Shown piece by piece: positions 26,399 to 35,431 of a stretch of DNA of 64,000 bases. The notes under the pieces are model-generated. The model saw only the letters and a program-made list of their open reading frames with translations, searched no databases and was not told the DNA's origin. Position numbers and translations under genes: made by a program. Each line of letters starts with the position of its first letter. The first letter of the stretch is position 1. The DNA comes from Haliea alexandrii. Lineage in GTDB: Bacteria > Pseudomonadota > Gammaproteobacteria > Pseudomonadales > Halieaceae. The DNA lies in NCBI RefSeq assembly GCF_003719295.1, contig NZ_RFLW01000001.1, positions 434,001-498,000 on the forward strand. Reading direction: 5' to 3'.

Positions 26399-28548
26399 CG
26401 ATTTGCTCCGGGTTTCGGGCGCTTTGCAGGCGCTTCATTCTTGAGTCGGGACACGCGTCGCACGGAGTTTACCGTGCGCAGGCGCTTCATGATATTGGCG
26501 AGGTGAACGCGATTGTTGACCTGCATGGCGAGGTCGACGTAGGTGAACTGGTAGTCCTTGTCTTCCGTGGAGATCTTTTCGATGTTCACGCCCATGCTGT
26601 TGATACGGGTGGCGAGCACCGCAATCATGCCGCGACGGTTTTCCACCTCAATGCGCAACTCGGTAAGGTACTCCCCCTGCACATGGTCGTCCCAGCGCAG
26701 GGCCACCAGGCGCTCGCGGTTCTCGCGCATTTCCGCAAGGTTCTTGCAGCGCTCCCGGTGCACGACCACCCCTTTCTCGGAACTGAGATAGCCTTCGATG
26801 GGGTCGCCGGGGATGGGGTGGCAGCAGCGCGCATAGGTGACCATGAAACCCTCAGTGCCGCGAATGGCCACGGGTTGCTGCTTGCGGTTGGCGGGCTCCG
26901 AGGATTCGGCGAATTCGCCGAGGATCTGTTGCGCGGTGATAGGCGGCAGGCGGTTGCCGCGGGCGATGTCTTCCAGCAGGTCGTCCAGGGCGCTGTAGTC
27001 ATGGCCGGCGAGGTAGTCCTGCAGGCGGTCTGTGGGCAGCTGCTCCAGGTTGCTGTCGAAGGCCTGCAGCGCCTTGTCGAGCAGACGTTTGCCCAGCGCC
27101 ACGGAGTCTTCCCGGGTCTGGTGCTTGAGGAAATGGCGGATGTTGGTGCGCGCCTTGGCGGTTACCGCGTAGTTGAACCAGGACGGGTTGGGCCGTGCGC
27201 CCGGCGCGGTGAGGATTTCCACCGTTTGCCCACTTTGCAAGGGCTCCGACAGCGGCGCCAGGCGCCGGTTGATCCGACACGCCACACAGCTGTTGCCGAC
27301 GTCGGTGTGCACGGCAAAGGCGAAATCCACCGCCGTGGCGCCGCGTGGCAGCTCGAGGATGCGCCCCTTGGGCGTGAACACGTAGATTTCGTCGGGGAAC
27401 AGGTCGATCTTGACGCTCTCGATAAACTCCAGAGAGTTGCCGGCCCGTTGCTGCATTTCCAGCAGGCCCTGTACCCATTCCCGGGCCCGAGCGTGGCTGC
27501 CGTTGGCGGATTGGCTGTCGCTCTTGTAGAGCCAGTGCGCGGCAATGCCGTTGTTGGCCATCTCCTCCATTTCGCGGGTGCGAATCTGGATTTCGATGGG
27601 CACACCGTGCATGCCCATCAGCACGGTGTGCAATGACTGGTAGCCGTTGGCTTTGGGAATGGCGATGTAGTCGCTGAACTCACCGGGTACGGGCTTGTAC
27701 AGGCTGTGCACCGAGCCGAGCACCCGGTAGCAGGTATCCACCGAATCGACGATGATGCGGAACGCGTAGATATCCATGATTTCCGAGAAGGATTTCTTCT
27801 TGGATTTCATCTTGCTGTAAATGCTGTAGAGGTGCTTCTCGCGCCCGATCACCTCAACGTCGTGCCCCTCCTGTTCCAGGGTGGACTCGATCTGGTGGCG
27901 AATCTTGTCCACCAGTTCCTTGCGGTAGCCGCTGCTGGCGCGGATCGCCGCCTGAATACGCGAGGCGCGCATGGGGTAGAGCGCGCTGAAGCCGAGGTCT
28001 TCGAATTCCATGCGCACCGCATTCATGCCCAGGCGCATGGCGATGGGGGCGTAGATTTCCAGGGTTTCGCGGGCGATGCGGCGCGCCTTGTCCTGCGGCA
28101 GCACGCCGAGTGTGCGCATGTTGTGCAGGCGGTCGGCCAGCTTCACCAGAATCACGCGAATGTCGCGCGCCATGGCCAGCGCCATTTTCTGGAAGTTCTC
28201 GGCCTGCTTTTCTGCCAGCGAGCCGAACTCCATCTGCGTGAGCTTGCTCACGCCATCCACCAGCTCGGCGACCGCCGGCCCGAACTGGTTGCCGATGGAA
28301 TCCTTTTCGATGCCGGTGTCTTCAATCACGTCATGCAGCATGGCGGCCATCAGGCTCTGATGGTCCATGTGCATGTCGGCGAGGATGCCGGCTACTGCCA
28401 GGGGGTGGGTGACGTAGGGCTCACCGCTGCGGCGGATCTGGCCGAAATGTGCCTGCTCGGCGAAGTAATAGGCGCGGCGCACCTGCTGCGCCTGCGCCGG
28501 GTTCAGGTAGCTGCGCAGGGTGGAGTCGAGGGCGTCTATGGTCTGCAT
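26395..28548 (-). CDS. spoT: Bifunctional (p)ppGpp synthetase/hydrolase SpoT
   Basis: A 717-residue RSH protein controlling the stringent response alarmone. Domains in order: the HD hydrolase (YVTHPLAVAGILAD, AMLHDVIEDTG; metal site intact), the synthetase domain (DIYAFRIIVDS, IPKANGYQSLHTVLMG), TGS (DEIYVFTPKGRILELPRGA), a helical/zinc-finger region (ARCCHPIPGD) and a C-terminal ACT domain (LRIEVENRRGMIAVLATRIN). Both catalytic centres look complete, so it is SpoT rather than hydrolase-dead RelA. It lies 35 bases downstream of rpoZ on the same strand, as in most gammaproteobacteria. Confidence 0.96.
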   Translation of the reverse strand: MQTIDALDSTLRSYLNPAQAQQVRRAYYFAEQAHFGQIRRSGEPYVTHPLAVAGILADMHMDHQSLMAAMLHDVIEDTGIEKDSIGNQFGPAVAELVDGVSKLTQMEFGSLAEKQAENFQKMALAMARDIRVILVKLADRLHNMRTLGVLPQDKARRIARETLEIYAPIAMRLGMNAVRMEFEDLGFSALYPMRASRIQAAIRASSGYRKELVDKIRHQIESTLEQEGHDVEVIGREKHLYSIYSKMKSKKKSFSEIMDIYAFRIIVDSVDTCYRVLGSVHSLYKPVPGEFSDYIAIPKANGYQSLHTVLMGMHGVPIEIQIRTREMEEMANNGIAAHWLYKSDSQSANGSHARAREWVQGLLEMQQRAGNSLEFIESVKIDLFPDEIYVFTPKGRILELPRGATAVDFAFAVHTDVGNSCVACRINRRLAPLSEPLQSGQTVEILTAPGARPNPSWFNYAVTAKARTNIRHFLKHQTREDSVALGKRLLDKALQAFDSNLEQLPTDRLQDYLAGHDYSALDDLLEDIARGNRLPPITAQQILGEFAESSEPANRKQQPVAIRGTEGFMVTYARCCHPIPGDPIEGYLSSEKGVVVHRERCKNLAEMRENRERLVALRWDDHVQGEYLTELRIEVENRRGMIAVLATRINSMGVNIEKISTEDKDYQFTYVDLAMQVNNRVHLANIMKRLRTVNSVRRVSRLKNEAPAKRPKPGANR

Positions 28549-28583
28549 GTTGTGTTACCTGCTTACCATGGAGGCCCGAGCCA

Positions 28584-28844
28584 TTACAGCGACTCGTGAG
28601 ACCCCATGACTTCAGCGAGCTCCTCTTCCGCGTCGCGCTCTTCTTCACGCGAGAGGATGGAGGAATTGATCAGCCCTTCGGCAATCTCGCGCAGCGCGAT
28701 CACAGTGGGCTTGTCCGACTCTTCCTCGACCAGGGGGTCTTTGCCGCCGGTGGCGATCTGGCGGGCGCGCTTGCTGGCGACCATGACCAGTTCGAAGCGG
28801 TTGTCGACGTTTTCAAGGCAGTCTTCTACGGTTACGCGTGCCAT
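28584..28844 (-). CDS. rpoZ: RNA polymerase omega subunit
   Basis: An 86-residue protein starting [20 protein letters not shown], with the conserved segment [13 protein letters not shown] and the following [12 protein letters not shown]. Omega helps assemble beta' into core RNA polymerase and forms one ppGpp site together with beta', so its pairing with spoT joins the alarmone enzyme and a part of its target. A candidate promoter with an embedded palindrome lies just upstream (28881-28910). Confidence 0.97.
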   Translation of the reverse strand: MARVTVEDCLENVDNRFELVMVASKRARQIATGGKDPLVEEESDKPTVIALREIAEGLINSSILSREEERDAEEELAEVMGSHESL

Positions 28845-28880
28845 GTGCTGGTGATTCCTGTCAGGGTGAACGAACCCTCA

Positions 28881-28909
28881 ATTATACCCGGATACACCCC
28901 CGGAGTGTA
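28881..28909 (-). promoter_or_regulatory. Candidate promoter of the rpoZ-spoT-ridA run
   Basis: On the minus strand, a perfect TATAAT (28881-28886) stands 17 bases downstream of TACACT (28904-28909, three of six -35 matches). It lies 37 bases upstream of the rpoZ start and downstream of gmk, so the run rpoZ-spoT-ridA could start here. Confidence 0.5.
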
Positions 28910-28910
28910 T
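28892..28910. repeat. Palindrome ATACAC-N7-GTGTAT in the rpoZ promoter spacer
   Basis: Two perfectly complementary 6-base arms (28892-28897 and 28905-28910) flank seven bases and lie between, and partly on, the candidate -35 and -10 of rpoZ. It could be an operator or an RNA hairpin ending gmk transcripts, though no U-tract follows. Confidence 0.45.
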
Positions 28911-28961
28911 AGCGCGCTGGCGCCGTGTGGCGGTGTGAATAATACGGCAGTGTGCGCCGAG

Positions 28962-29624
<663 letters not shown>

Positions 29625-29667
29625 TTACACGCTGCGTGGTGTAAGTGGGGTGGCTTCCGCCACCGGA

Positions 29668-30540
29668 TTATTCGATATTCTGGATCTGCTCCCGCATCTG
29701 CTCAATCAGCACCTTGAGTTCCACCGCGGTGTGGGTGCTGCTGCTGGCTATGGATTTCGAGGACAGGGTATTGGCCTCGCGGTTCAGCTCCTGCATGAGG
29801 AAGTCGAGCCGGCGCCCGCAGGGCCCCCCTTTATCCAGCGTGCGCTGCACCTCGCCGATATGGGCCTGCAGGCGGTCCAGCTCCTCGTCGACATCCGCCT
29901 TCTGTGCCAGATACACCAGCTCCTGTTCCAGGCGGCCCTGATCGACCTCGACCTGCAGCTCGGCCAGGCGCGCCTGCAGCCGGGTACGCTGCTGTTCGCG
30001 CAGGGCGGGCACCAACTGCCGCGTGGCAAGGGTAGCGGCTTCCACCAGCGTCAGGCGCTCGCGAATCACCGCCGCCATCTTGGCCCCCTCCCGGGCGCGG
30101 TTGTCCAGCAGGCTGGCGAGTGCGGCCTCGAATAGCGCAGTGGCGCCCTGAAGCAGCGCCGCCTCATCCGTCTGCGCGGTGGCGCATACACCTGGAAATT
30201 GCAGCAGTTCCAGAGGATTGATGGCCTGCGCGTCGGGCAGCAGGGCGCGCAGCTCGGCTGTGGCGTCGAGCACCTGCTGCAGCCGGGCGCGGTCTATTTC
30301 CAACGTAGCGGCCTGCGCGCTGCCGGCCTGAAAGCGAAACTGGCAGTCGAGCTTGCCCCGCGCGAGGCGCGCTGTGGCGCGCTCCCGCAGCCGCGTTTCA
30401 ACATTGCGCAGCGCCTCGGGCAGTTTGAAGCTGCAGTCGAGATAGCGGTGGTTTACGGTGCGCACCTCGACGGTCAATTCACCGCCACCCACGCTGGCGC
30501 TCTCCCGGGCGAATGCGGTCATGCTGTAAATCTCTGCCAC
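29668..30540 (-). CDS. yicC: YicC family endoribonuclease-type protein
   Basis: A 290-residue member of the YicC/YloC family, now regarded as endoribonucleases involved in small-RNA turnover. The N-terminal [19 protein letters not shown] with [16 protein letters not shown] is diagnostic, and the C-terminal DUF1732 part has [21 protein letters not shown] and [17 protein letters not shown]. It is next to gmk and divergent to rph, the usual order in gammaproteobacteria. Confidence 0.94.
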   Translation of the reverse strand: MAEIYSMTAFARESASVGGGELTVEVRTVNHRYLDCSFKLPEALRNVETRLRERATARLARGKLDCQFRFQAGSAQAATLEIDRARLQQVLDATAELRALLPDAQAINPLELLQFPGVCATAQTDEAALLQGATALFEAALASLLDNRAREGAKMAAVIRERLTLVEAATLATRQLVPALREQQRTRLQARLAELQVEVDQGRLEQELVYLAQKADVDEELDRLQAHIGEVQRTLDKGGPCGRRLDFLMQELNREANTLSSKSIASSSTHTAVELKVLIEQMREQIQNIE

Positions 30541-30657
30541 TTGCCGGCCTCGCTGATTGTGTGAGCGGGCAGTCTAGCAGCCTCTGCGGAAGGCTCACAC
30601 CGGCGTTGCCCATGGCGGTCATACCTGCAGCCAATTGCAGCCGGTGTTGCGCATGCT

Positions 30658-30686
30658 CTGCATGCGGCCTGCGGCTCGCGTATACT
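30658..30686 (+). promoter_or_regulatory. Candidate rph promoter
   Basis: TATACT (30681-30686) is a good -10, 28 bases upstream of the rph ATG. The -35 at 17-base spacing (CTGCAT, 30658-30663) is poor. Two GCATGC copies and two TGCAGCC copies lie just upstream. Confidence 0.35.
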
Positions 30687-30713
30687 GGCGCGCCACCCTA
30701 TTGGAGATACCTC

Positions 30714-31433
30714 ATGCAACGACCCAGCGGCCGCGCGCCCGCCGACCTGCGAACCGTTTCCCTCACCCGCGATTTTACCTGTCACGCCGAAGGCTCGGTG
30801 CTGGTCGAATTCGGCGCCACGCGCGTCATCTGCACAGCCTCGGTGGAGCCGGGCGTGCCGCGGTTTCTGCGGGGCACCGGCAGTGGCTGGGTGACCGCCG
30901 AGTACGGCATGCTGCCGCGCTCTACCGGGTCGCGCATGGATCGCGAAGCGAGCCGCGGCAAGCAGGGCGGCCGCACACTGGAAATCCAGCGCCTGATTGG
31001 TCGTTCACTGCGCTCGGCGGTCAATCTGAAAAAGCTGGGGGAGTTCACCATCACCGTCGACTGTGACGTGATCCAGGCCGACGGCGGCACGCGCACGGCG
31101 GCCATTACCGGTGCCTGTGTGGCGCTGGTCGATGCCCTGAACCACCTGCAACGCAAGAAGTTGATTACCACTGATCCGCTGTTGCAGATGGTGGCTTCGG
31201 TGTCCGTGGGTGTATTCCAGGGTGAGCCGGTACTGGACCTGGACTACCGCGAGGACTCCCGCGCCGACACCGACATGAACGTGGTGATGGGCGAGGACGG
31301 CGGTTTTATTGAGGTGCAGGGGACCGCCGAGGGGCAGCCGTTCCAGCGCAGTGAGATGAACGCCATGCTGGACTTGGCAGAGAGCGGCATTCGCGAACTG
31401 TTTGCCGCCCAGAAACAGGCGCTGGCAGGCTGA
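30714..31433 (+). CDS. rph: Ribonuclease PH
   Basis: A 239-residue phosphorolytic exoribonuclease that trims the 3' ends of tRNA precursors (E. coli 238 aa). Features include [19 protein letters not shown] at the start, [29 protein letters not shown], the phosphate-binding [16 protein letters not shown], and [18 protein letters not shown]. The ATG at 30714 follows TTGGAG; the frame stays open upstream to 30513 without homology. Unlike in some E. coli strains it appears intact. It is convergent with crc, with six bases between stops. Confidence 0.96.
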   Translation: MQRPSGRAPADLRTVSLTRDFTCHAEGSVLVEFGATRVICTASVEPGVPRFLRGTGSGWVTAEYGMLPRSTGSRMDREASRGKQGGRTLEIQRLIGRSLRSAVNLKKLGEFTITVDCDVIQADGGTRTAAITGACVALVDALNHLQRKKLITTDPLLQMVASVSVGVFQGEPVLDLDYREDSRADTDMNVVMGEDGGFIEVQGTAEGQPFQRSEMNAMLDLAESGIRELFAAQKQALAG

Positions 31434-31439
31434 CGCGGC

Positions 31440-32204
31440 TCAGACCTCGATGTCGTAATCCATGATGACCGGGGCGTGGGAGGAAAACACCCGCGCCTTG
31501 TAGATGGCGCCGTAATCCACGGCGTACTTCAGGCCCTTGGAAATGACCTGGAAGTCAGTGCGCCAGCCGTTGCTGCCAGGCTCACCCTCTGGCCACCAGC
31601 TGAACTCATCCCGGTCTGAGTTGATTTCCCGGAATGCGTCCACGTAACCGCCATCGAGCAGTTCGTCCATCCATTGCCGCTCTTCGGCCAGGAAGCCGGG
31701 AACGGTGCTGTTGCGTTCGGTATCCTGCACATCAGCCGCGGTGTGCGCCAGGTGCCAGTTACCGCAGATGATGAACTCGCGGCGCTTATTGCGAACCTTC
31801 TGCAGGTGGTTCTGCAGCAGTCCGTAGAATTCCGTCTTGCGCGCCAACTGCTCGGCGTTGCCCGGCTCGGCGTAGGGGGCCAGCAGGCAGCCCACGCTGA
31901 GGTTTTCGTAGTCAGCCTGAATGTAACGGCCTTCCATGTCGAAGTCCGCGAACCCCAGCCCGGTCATGATCGCTTTCGGCAACTTGCGACAGTACACCGC
32001 CACGCCATTGGACTTGCCATCGACGTGGTCGTAGAAGTAAGCGTTGTATTCGCGCGGGAAGTAGAGATCGTCGCGCAGGTCGTATTCGGTGCAGCGCAAA
32101 TCCTGAATGCAGATGAAATCGGCGTCCTGCTCGTTCAGCCAGTCATAAAATCCGTTACCGGCGGCGTTCTGGATGCCGTCGGCACTGAAGCTGATGATCC
32201 TCAT
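31440..32204 (-). CDS. crc: Catabolite repression control protein Crc
   Basis: A 254-residue EEP-fold protein that follows Pseudomonas Crc: MRIISFSADGIQ, ADFICIQDLR, GVAVYCRKLPKAIMTGLGF, RRREFIICGNWHLAH-like centre, PGFLAEERQWMDELL, FSWWPEGE and HAPVIMDYD. Exonuclease III catalytic residues are lost: QD at 34-35 replaces the QE of XthA, CGN replaces the GDxN site, and SHAP replaces the DH pair. Crc acts with Hfq to repress translation of mRNAs carrying A-rich CA motifs. The ATG at 32204 is chosen because upstream codons lack homology. The position between rph and pyrE is the same as in P. aeruginosa. Confidence 0.9.
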   Translation of the reverse strand: MRIISFSADGIQNAAGNGFYDWLNEQDADFICIQDLRCTEYDLRDDLYFPREYNAYFYDHVDGKSNGVAVYCRKLPKAIMTGLGFADFDMEGRYIQADYENLSVGCLLAPYAEPGNAEQLARKTEFYGLLQNHLQKVRNKRREFIICGNWHLAHTAADVQDTERNSTVPGFLAEERQWMDELLDGGYVDAFREINSDRDEFSWWPEGEPGSNGWRTDFQVISKGLKYAVDYGAIYKARVFSSHAPVIMDYDIEV

Positions 32205-32229
32205 TCTTGGCCCCTTGCTGAGAGAGCGT

Positions 32230-32253
32230 GTATCATGGAGCTGCCCATGATAC
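32230..32253. repeat. Perfect 9-bp palindrome in the crc/pyrE intergenic region
   Basis: GTATCATGG (32230-32238) and CCATGATAC (32245-32253) are exact reverse complements separated by six bases. It lies 26-49 bases before the crc ATG and ~70 bases before pyrE, so it could be a shared operator or a hairpin in the crc leader. Confidence 0.6.
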
Positions 32254-32302
32254 CGGCGTCGTCTGGCAAGCATAACCCCAAAATGCCCAATTCGCAGCCT
32301 TT

Positions 32303-32317
32303 ACTCCCGCTCGGAGT
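32303..32317 (+). promoter_or_regulatory. Possible hairpin masking the pyrE ribosome-binding site
   Basis: ACTCC (32303-32307) can pair with GGAGT (32313-32317), which holds the Shine-Dalgarno sequence five bases before the pyrE ATG at 32323. The stem is short (5 bp, 5-base loop), so the effect may be slight. Confidence 0.35.
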
Positions 32318-32322
32318 TGTAA

Positions 32323-32967
32323 ATGAACGCATATCAGCAGGAGTTCATCGAGCTCGCCCGTCGTCACGATGTTCTCAAGTTTGGTGAATTCACCCTCAAG
32401 TCGGGTCGCGTCAGCCCCTACTTCTTCAATGCCGGCGCGTTCGCCAGCGGCGCGGCTCTGGCCACGCTCGGTCGTTGCTACGCCCAGAGCATTGTGCAGG
32501 CCGGGATAGAATTCGACGTATTGCTCGGGCCGGCCTATAAAGGCATCCCGCTGGCCGCCGCGACGGCCGTGGCCCTCGCGGACCACCACGGGCGCGACGT
32601 GCCCTTTGCGTACAACCGCAAAGAGGCAAAAACGCACGGGGAGGGCGGCATGCTGGTCGGTGCGCCTTTGCAGGGGCGTGTGCTGGTGATCGACGATGTC
32701 ATTACCGCCGGCACCGCCGTGCGTGAGGTCATCGGCATGATCGAAGCGGCGGGGGCCCGCCTGGCCGGTGTGGCCATCGGTCTCGACCGGCAGGAGCGCG
32801 GCACGGGAGCAGCCTCTGCCATCCAGGAACTTGAGCGGGAGCAGGGCACTCCGGTACTCAGCATCATCAACATGGGCCACATCATCGATTATCTGCAGGC
32901 GGCGGGCGATGCCTACACCGGGGTGCTGACCGCCATGCGCGCCTACCGACAACGTTACGGCGTGTGA
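32323..32967 (+). CDS. pyrE: Orotate phosphoribosyltransferase
   Basis: A 214-residue enzyme of pyrimidine synthesis joining orotate and PRPP to form OMP. The PRPP-binding motif is in [16 protein letters not shown], the catalytic loop in [18 protein letters not shown], and [19 protein letters not shown] near the N-terminus is the orotate-side motif. Length equals E. coli PyrE (213). It is divergent to crc and has its own short leader, so the rph-pyrE attenuation seen in E. coli cannot work here. Confidence 0.97.
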   Translation: MNAYQQEFIELARRHDVLKFGEFTLKSGRVSPYFFNAGAFASGAALATLGRCYAQSIVQAGIEFDVLLGPAYKGIPLAAATAVALADHHGRDVPFAYNRKEAKTHGEGGMLVGAPLQGRVLVIDDVITAGTAVREVIGMIEAAGARLAGVAIGLDRQERGTGAASAIQELEREQGTPVLSIINMGHIIDYLQAAGDAYTGVLTAMRAYRQRYGV

Positions 32968-33004
32968 CTTGTTGCGTCGGCTGGCAACCTCTATATTGGT
33001 CGCC

Positions 33005-33676
33005 ATGAAAAGACCGGTCTTCATGCAGCTTGTCGGCGGGGCCCTGTTCACTTGCCTGATTGCCCAGGCGACGGCACAGGGCGGCAACCTGTACCGCTAC
33101 CGCAATGACCAGGATGTTGTCGTGGTGGATGACAGCGTGCCGCCGGAATTCGTCGCGCGCGGCTATGAAGTGCTGAACGAGCGCGGCGCGGTCATTCGCG
33201 TGGTGCCCAGGGTCCTCACCCCCGAGGAACTCGCCGACGCCACCCTGCAAACCCGTCTGGAAGAGGCGGCGGCGCGTGAAGAGCAGCGGCTGCGCAAGTG
33301 GGACCAGACACTGCTGCTGCGCTATAGCTCCATCGAGGACATCGAGGCACACCGCGACCGCGCACTCGCCGACTTGCGCCTGCGTGTGGGCATCCTCAAA
33401 AGCAACCGCCGCAATTTCAAACAGCAGATCGAGAATTACCAGTCCCAGGCCGCCGATCTCGAGCGCCGTGGCTACGAAGTCGACGAGGCGCGGCTCAAGG
33501 CCATCGCCAGCCTGCAAAAGGAACTGGCCGCAACCGACCGCCAGATCGCCGATCGCAATGTAGAAGTAGAAGAAGTTCGCGCCAGCTTCGAGGCGGACAT
33601 CGAGCGCTTCAAGATGCTGGAAGAGGCGGTGCGCCTGCGCCGCGAACTAAGCTCCAGGGCCGCTCAGGCCGATTAG
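33005..33676 (+). CDS. Exported DUF4124-like protein with coiled coil
   Basis: 223 residues. A signal peptide (MKRPVFMQLVGGALFTCLIA, cleavage near AQATAQ) is followed by a short domain NLYRYRNDQDVVVVDDSVPPEF, which resembles the DUF4124 motif (YRW.D..G...). A long helical, charged region (~85-220) follows that is predicted to form a coiled coil. A periplasmic structural or scaffold role is possible but not established. The ATG at 33005 is preferred because the signal peptide begins there. It lies 37 bases downstream of pyrE; a hypothetical gene occupies a similar place in Pseudomonas. Confidence 0.78.
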   Translation: MKRPVFMQLVGGALFTCLIAQATAQGGNLYRYRNDQDVVVVDDSVPPEFVARGYEVLNERGAVIRVVPRVLTPEELADATLQTRLEEAAAREEQRLRKWDQTLLLRYSSIEDIEAHRDRALADLRLRVGILKSNRRNFKQQIENYQSQAADLERRGYEVDEARLKAIASLQKELAATDRQIADRNVEVEEVRASFEADIERFKMLEEAVRLRRELSSRAAQAD

Positions 33677-33764
33677 TCGGGGGCGCCCAACGTTCACGAA
33701 TCTGTCGCTCATTTGCGCTTGCACTTGCACTTTTGTATCAATGTGTAATGCTTGAGGTGTTGTT

Positions 33765-33772
33765 AATAAAAA
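33765..33772 (+). promoter_or_regulatory. A-rich Hfq/Crc-type motif before the sulfatase start
   Basis: AATAAAAA fits AAnAAnAA and ends 17 bases before the sulfatase ATG, just upstream of the likely ribosome-binding site GCGAGG. This is where Hfq-Crc repressed mRNAs carry their CA motifs. Confidence 0.35.
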
Positions 33773-33789
33773 GTTGCGAGGCAAACCCA

Positions 33790-35349
33790 ATGCACAGATC
33801 AATACAACGCGTCGGGCTTTGCCTTGCGTTTCTGGTGGCGGTGTCCACCGGCTCGGCCCTGGCGGCCGACAAACCGAACATCCTGGTGATCTGGGGTGAT
33901 GACATCGGCCAGTCCAACATCAGTGCCTATACCCGCGGCCTGATGGGCTACAAGACACCGAACATCGACCGCATTGCCAATGAAGGCATGTTGTTCACGG
34001 ATTACTACGGGGAGCAGAGCTGCACCGCCGGTCGAGCCTCCTTCATCATGGGGCAATCGGTGTTCCGCACCGGGCTCTCCAAGGTAGGCCTGCCAGGCGC
34101 TGAACTGGGCATGCAGGAAGAGGATCCGACCATCGCCGGGCTGCTGAAAAACCACGGCTACATGACAGGCCAGTTCGGCAAGAACCATCTGGGCGACAAA
34201 GATGAGCATCTGCCGACCAACCACGGCTTCGATGAGTTCTTTGGCAACCTCTATCACCTGAATGCGGAAGAGGAGCCCGAAAACGAGGACTACCCGACAG
34301 ACCCCGCCTTCCGTGAAAAATATGGCCCGCGCGGTGTCATCCGCTCCTATGCTGACGGTCGCATCGAAGACACCGGCCCGCTGAGCAAGCGGCGCATGGA
34401 AACCGTTGACGATGAAACGGTTGCTGCGGCGAAAGACTTCATTACCCGCGCAGTGAAAGCCGATACCCCCTTCTTCGTCTGGTGGAGCGGCACGCGTATG
34501 CACTTCCGCACCCATGTCAGCGACGAAAAAATGGCGATGGTGAAGAAGCAGTACCCCCACGCGGATGAATACACCGCCGGCATGATCGAGCACGATATGC
34601 ATATCGGTGAGTTCCTCACGTTGCTTGATGAGCTGGGTGTGGCAGATAACACCCTGGTGTTCTACTCCACCGACAACGGCCCGCATATGAACACCTGGCC
34701 GGACGCGGCGATGACACCCTTCCGCGGTGAGAAGAATACCAATTGGGAAGGCGGCTGGCGGGTACCTGCCGCGGTGCGCTGGCCCGGCAAGATCCCGGCT
34801 GGCAGTGTTTCCAACGACATCATGCACCACATGGACTGGCTGCCCACCTTCCTGGCAGTCGCGGGCGAGCCCGATGTGAAGGAGAAACTGCTCAAGGGGC
34901 ACCGCGCGATCAACCGCAAATACAAAGTGCACCTGGATGGTTACAACTTTCTGCCTTTCCTTACCGGGGAAGCCGAGACCGGGCCGCGTCGCGAGATTTT
35001 CTACTTCTCAGATGACGGTGACCTGACGGCTCTGCGTTACAACGCGTGGAAGCTGGTGTTCCTGGAGCAGCGCGTAGCGCAGACACTGCAGGCGTGGCAG
35101 GAGCCGTTTGTGGAGTTGCGTTTGCCTTACATCTTCAACCTGCGCCGCGATCCCTACGAGCGCGCCCAGATCACCTCCAACACCTACTATGACTGGATGC
35201 TGGACAGGGCTTATCTGCTTGTTCCTGCGCAAGATTATGTGGCGCAATTCCTGGCGACCTTCAAGGAATACCCGCCGCGTCAAAAAGCCGCCAGTTTCTC
35301 GCTGGACCAGGTGATGGAAAAACTGACGACGCCCGCCGGGAATCCCTGA
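33790..35349 (+). CDS. Periplasmic arylsulfatase-type sulfatase
   Basis: A 519-residue type I sulfatase with a signal peptide (residues 1-25, ending ALA-AD). The formylglycine motif is CTAGR at 78-82 (C-x-A-x-R, a variant of CxPSR), preceded by the metal site VIWGDDIG at 34-41. STDNGPHMNTWPDA carries the late metal ligands, and FRGEKNTNWEGGWRVPA and HHMDWLPTFLAVAG are typical of arylsulfatases. It would hydrolyse sulfate esters after conversion of Cys78 to formylglycine. The ATG at 33790 follows GCGAGG and starts the signal peptide. A strong terminator follows at 35364. Confidence 0.93.
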   Translation: MHRSIQRVGLCLAFLVAVSTGSALAADKPNILVIWGDDIGQSNISAYTRGLMGYKTPNIDRIANEGMLFTDYYGEQSCTAGRASFIMGQSVFRTGLSKVGLPGAELGMQEEDPTIAGLLKNHGYMTGQFGKNHLGDKDEHLPTNHGFDEFFGNLYHLNAEEEPENEDYPTDPAFREKYGPRGVIRSYADGRIEDTGPLSKRRMETVDDETVAAAKDFITRAVKADTPFFVWWSGTRMHFRTHVSDEKMAMVKKQYPHADEYTAGMIEHDMHIGEFLTLLDELGVADNTLVFYSTDNGPHMNTWPDAAMTPFRGEKNTNWEGGWRVPAAVRWPGKIPAGSVSNDIMHHMDWLPTFLAVAGEPDVKEKLLKGHRAINRKYKVHLDGYNFLPFLTGEAETGPRREIFYFSDDGDLTALRYNAWKLVFLEQRVAQTLQAWQEPFVELRLPYIFNLRRDPYERAQITSNTYYDWMLDRAYLLVPAQDYVAQFLATFKEYPPRQKAASFSLDQVMEKLTTPAGNP

Positions 35350-35363
35350 GGCGATCGATGAGG

Positions 35364-35395
35364 ACCCCGCGGGCGAAAGTCCGCGGGGTTTTTTT
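35364..35395 (+). terminator. Intrinsic terminator after the sulfatase gene
   Basis: CCCCGCGG (35365-35372) pairs with CCGCGGGG (35381-35388), extended by a G-U pair and a C-G pair closing a GAAA tetraloop, and is followed by seven T. It lies 15 bases after the sulfatase stop. Confidence 0.9.
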
Positions 35396-35431
35396 ATGCA
35401 CGAAATACGGGTGGTTAAGTGAGTTGCCCAG

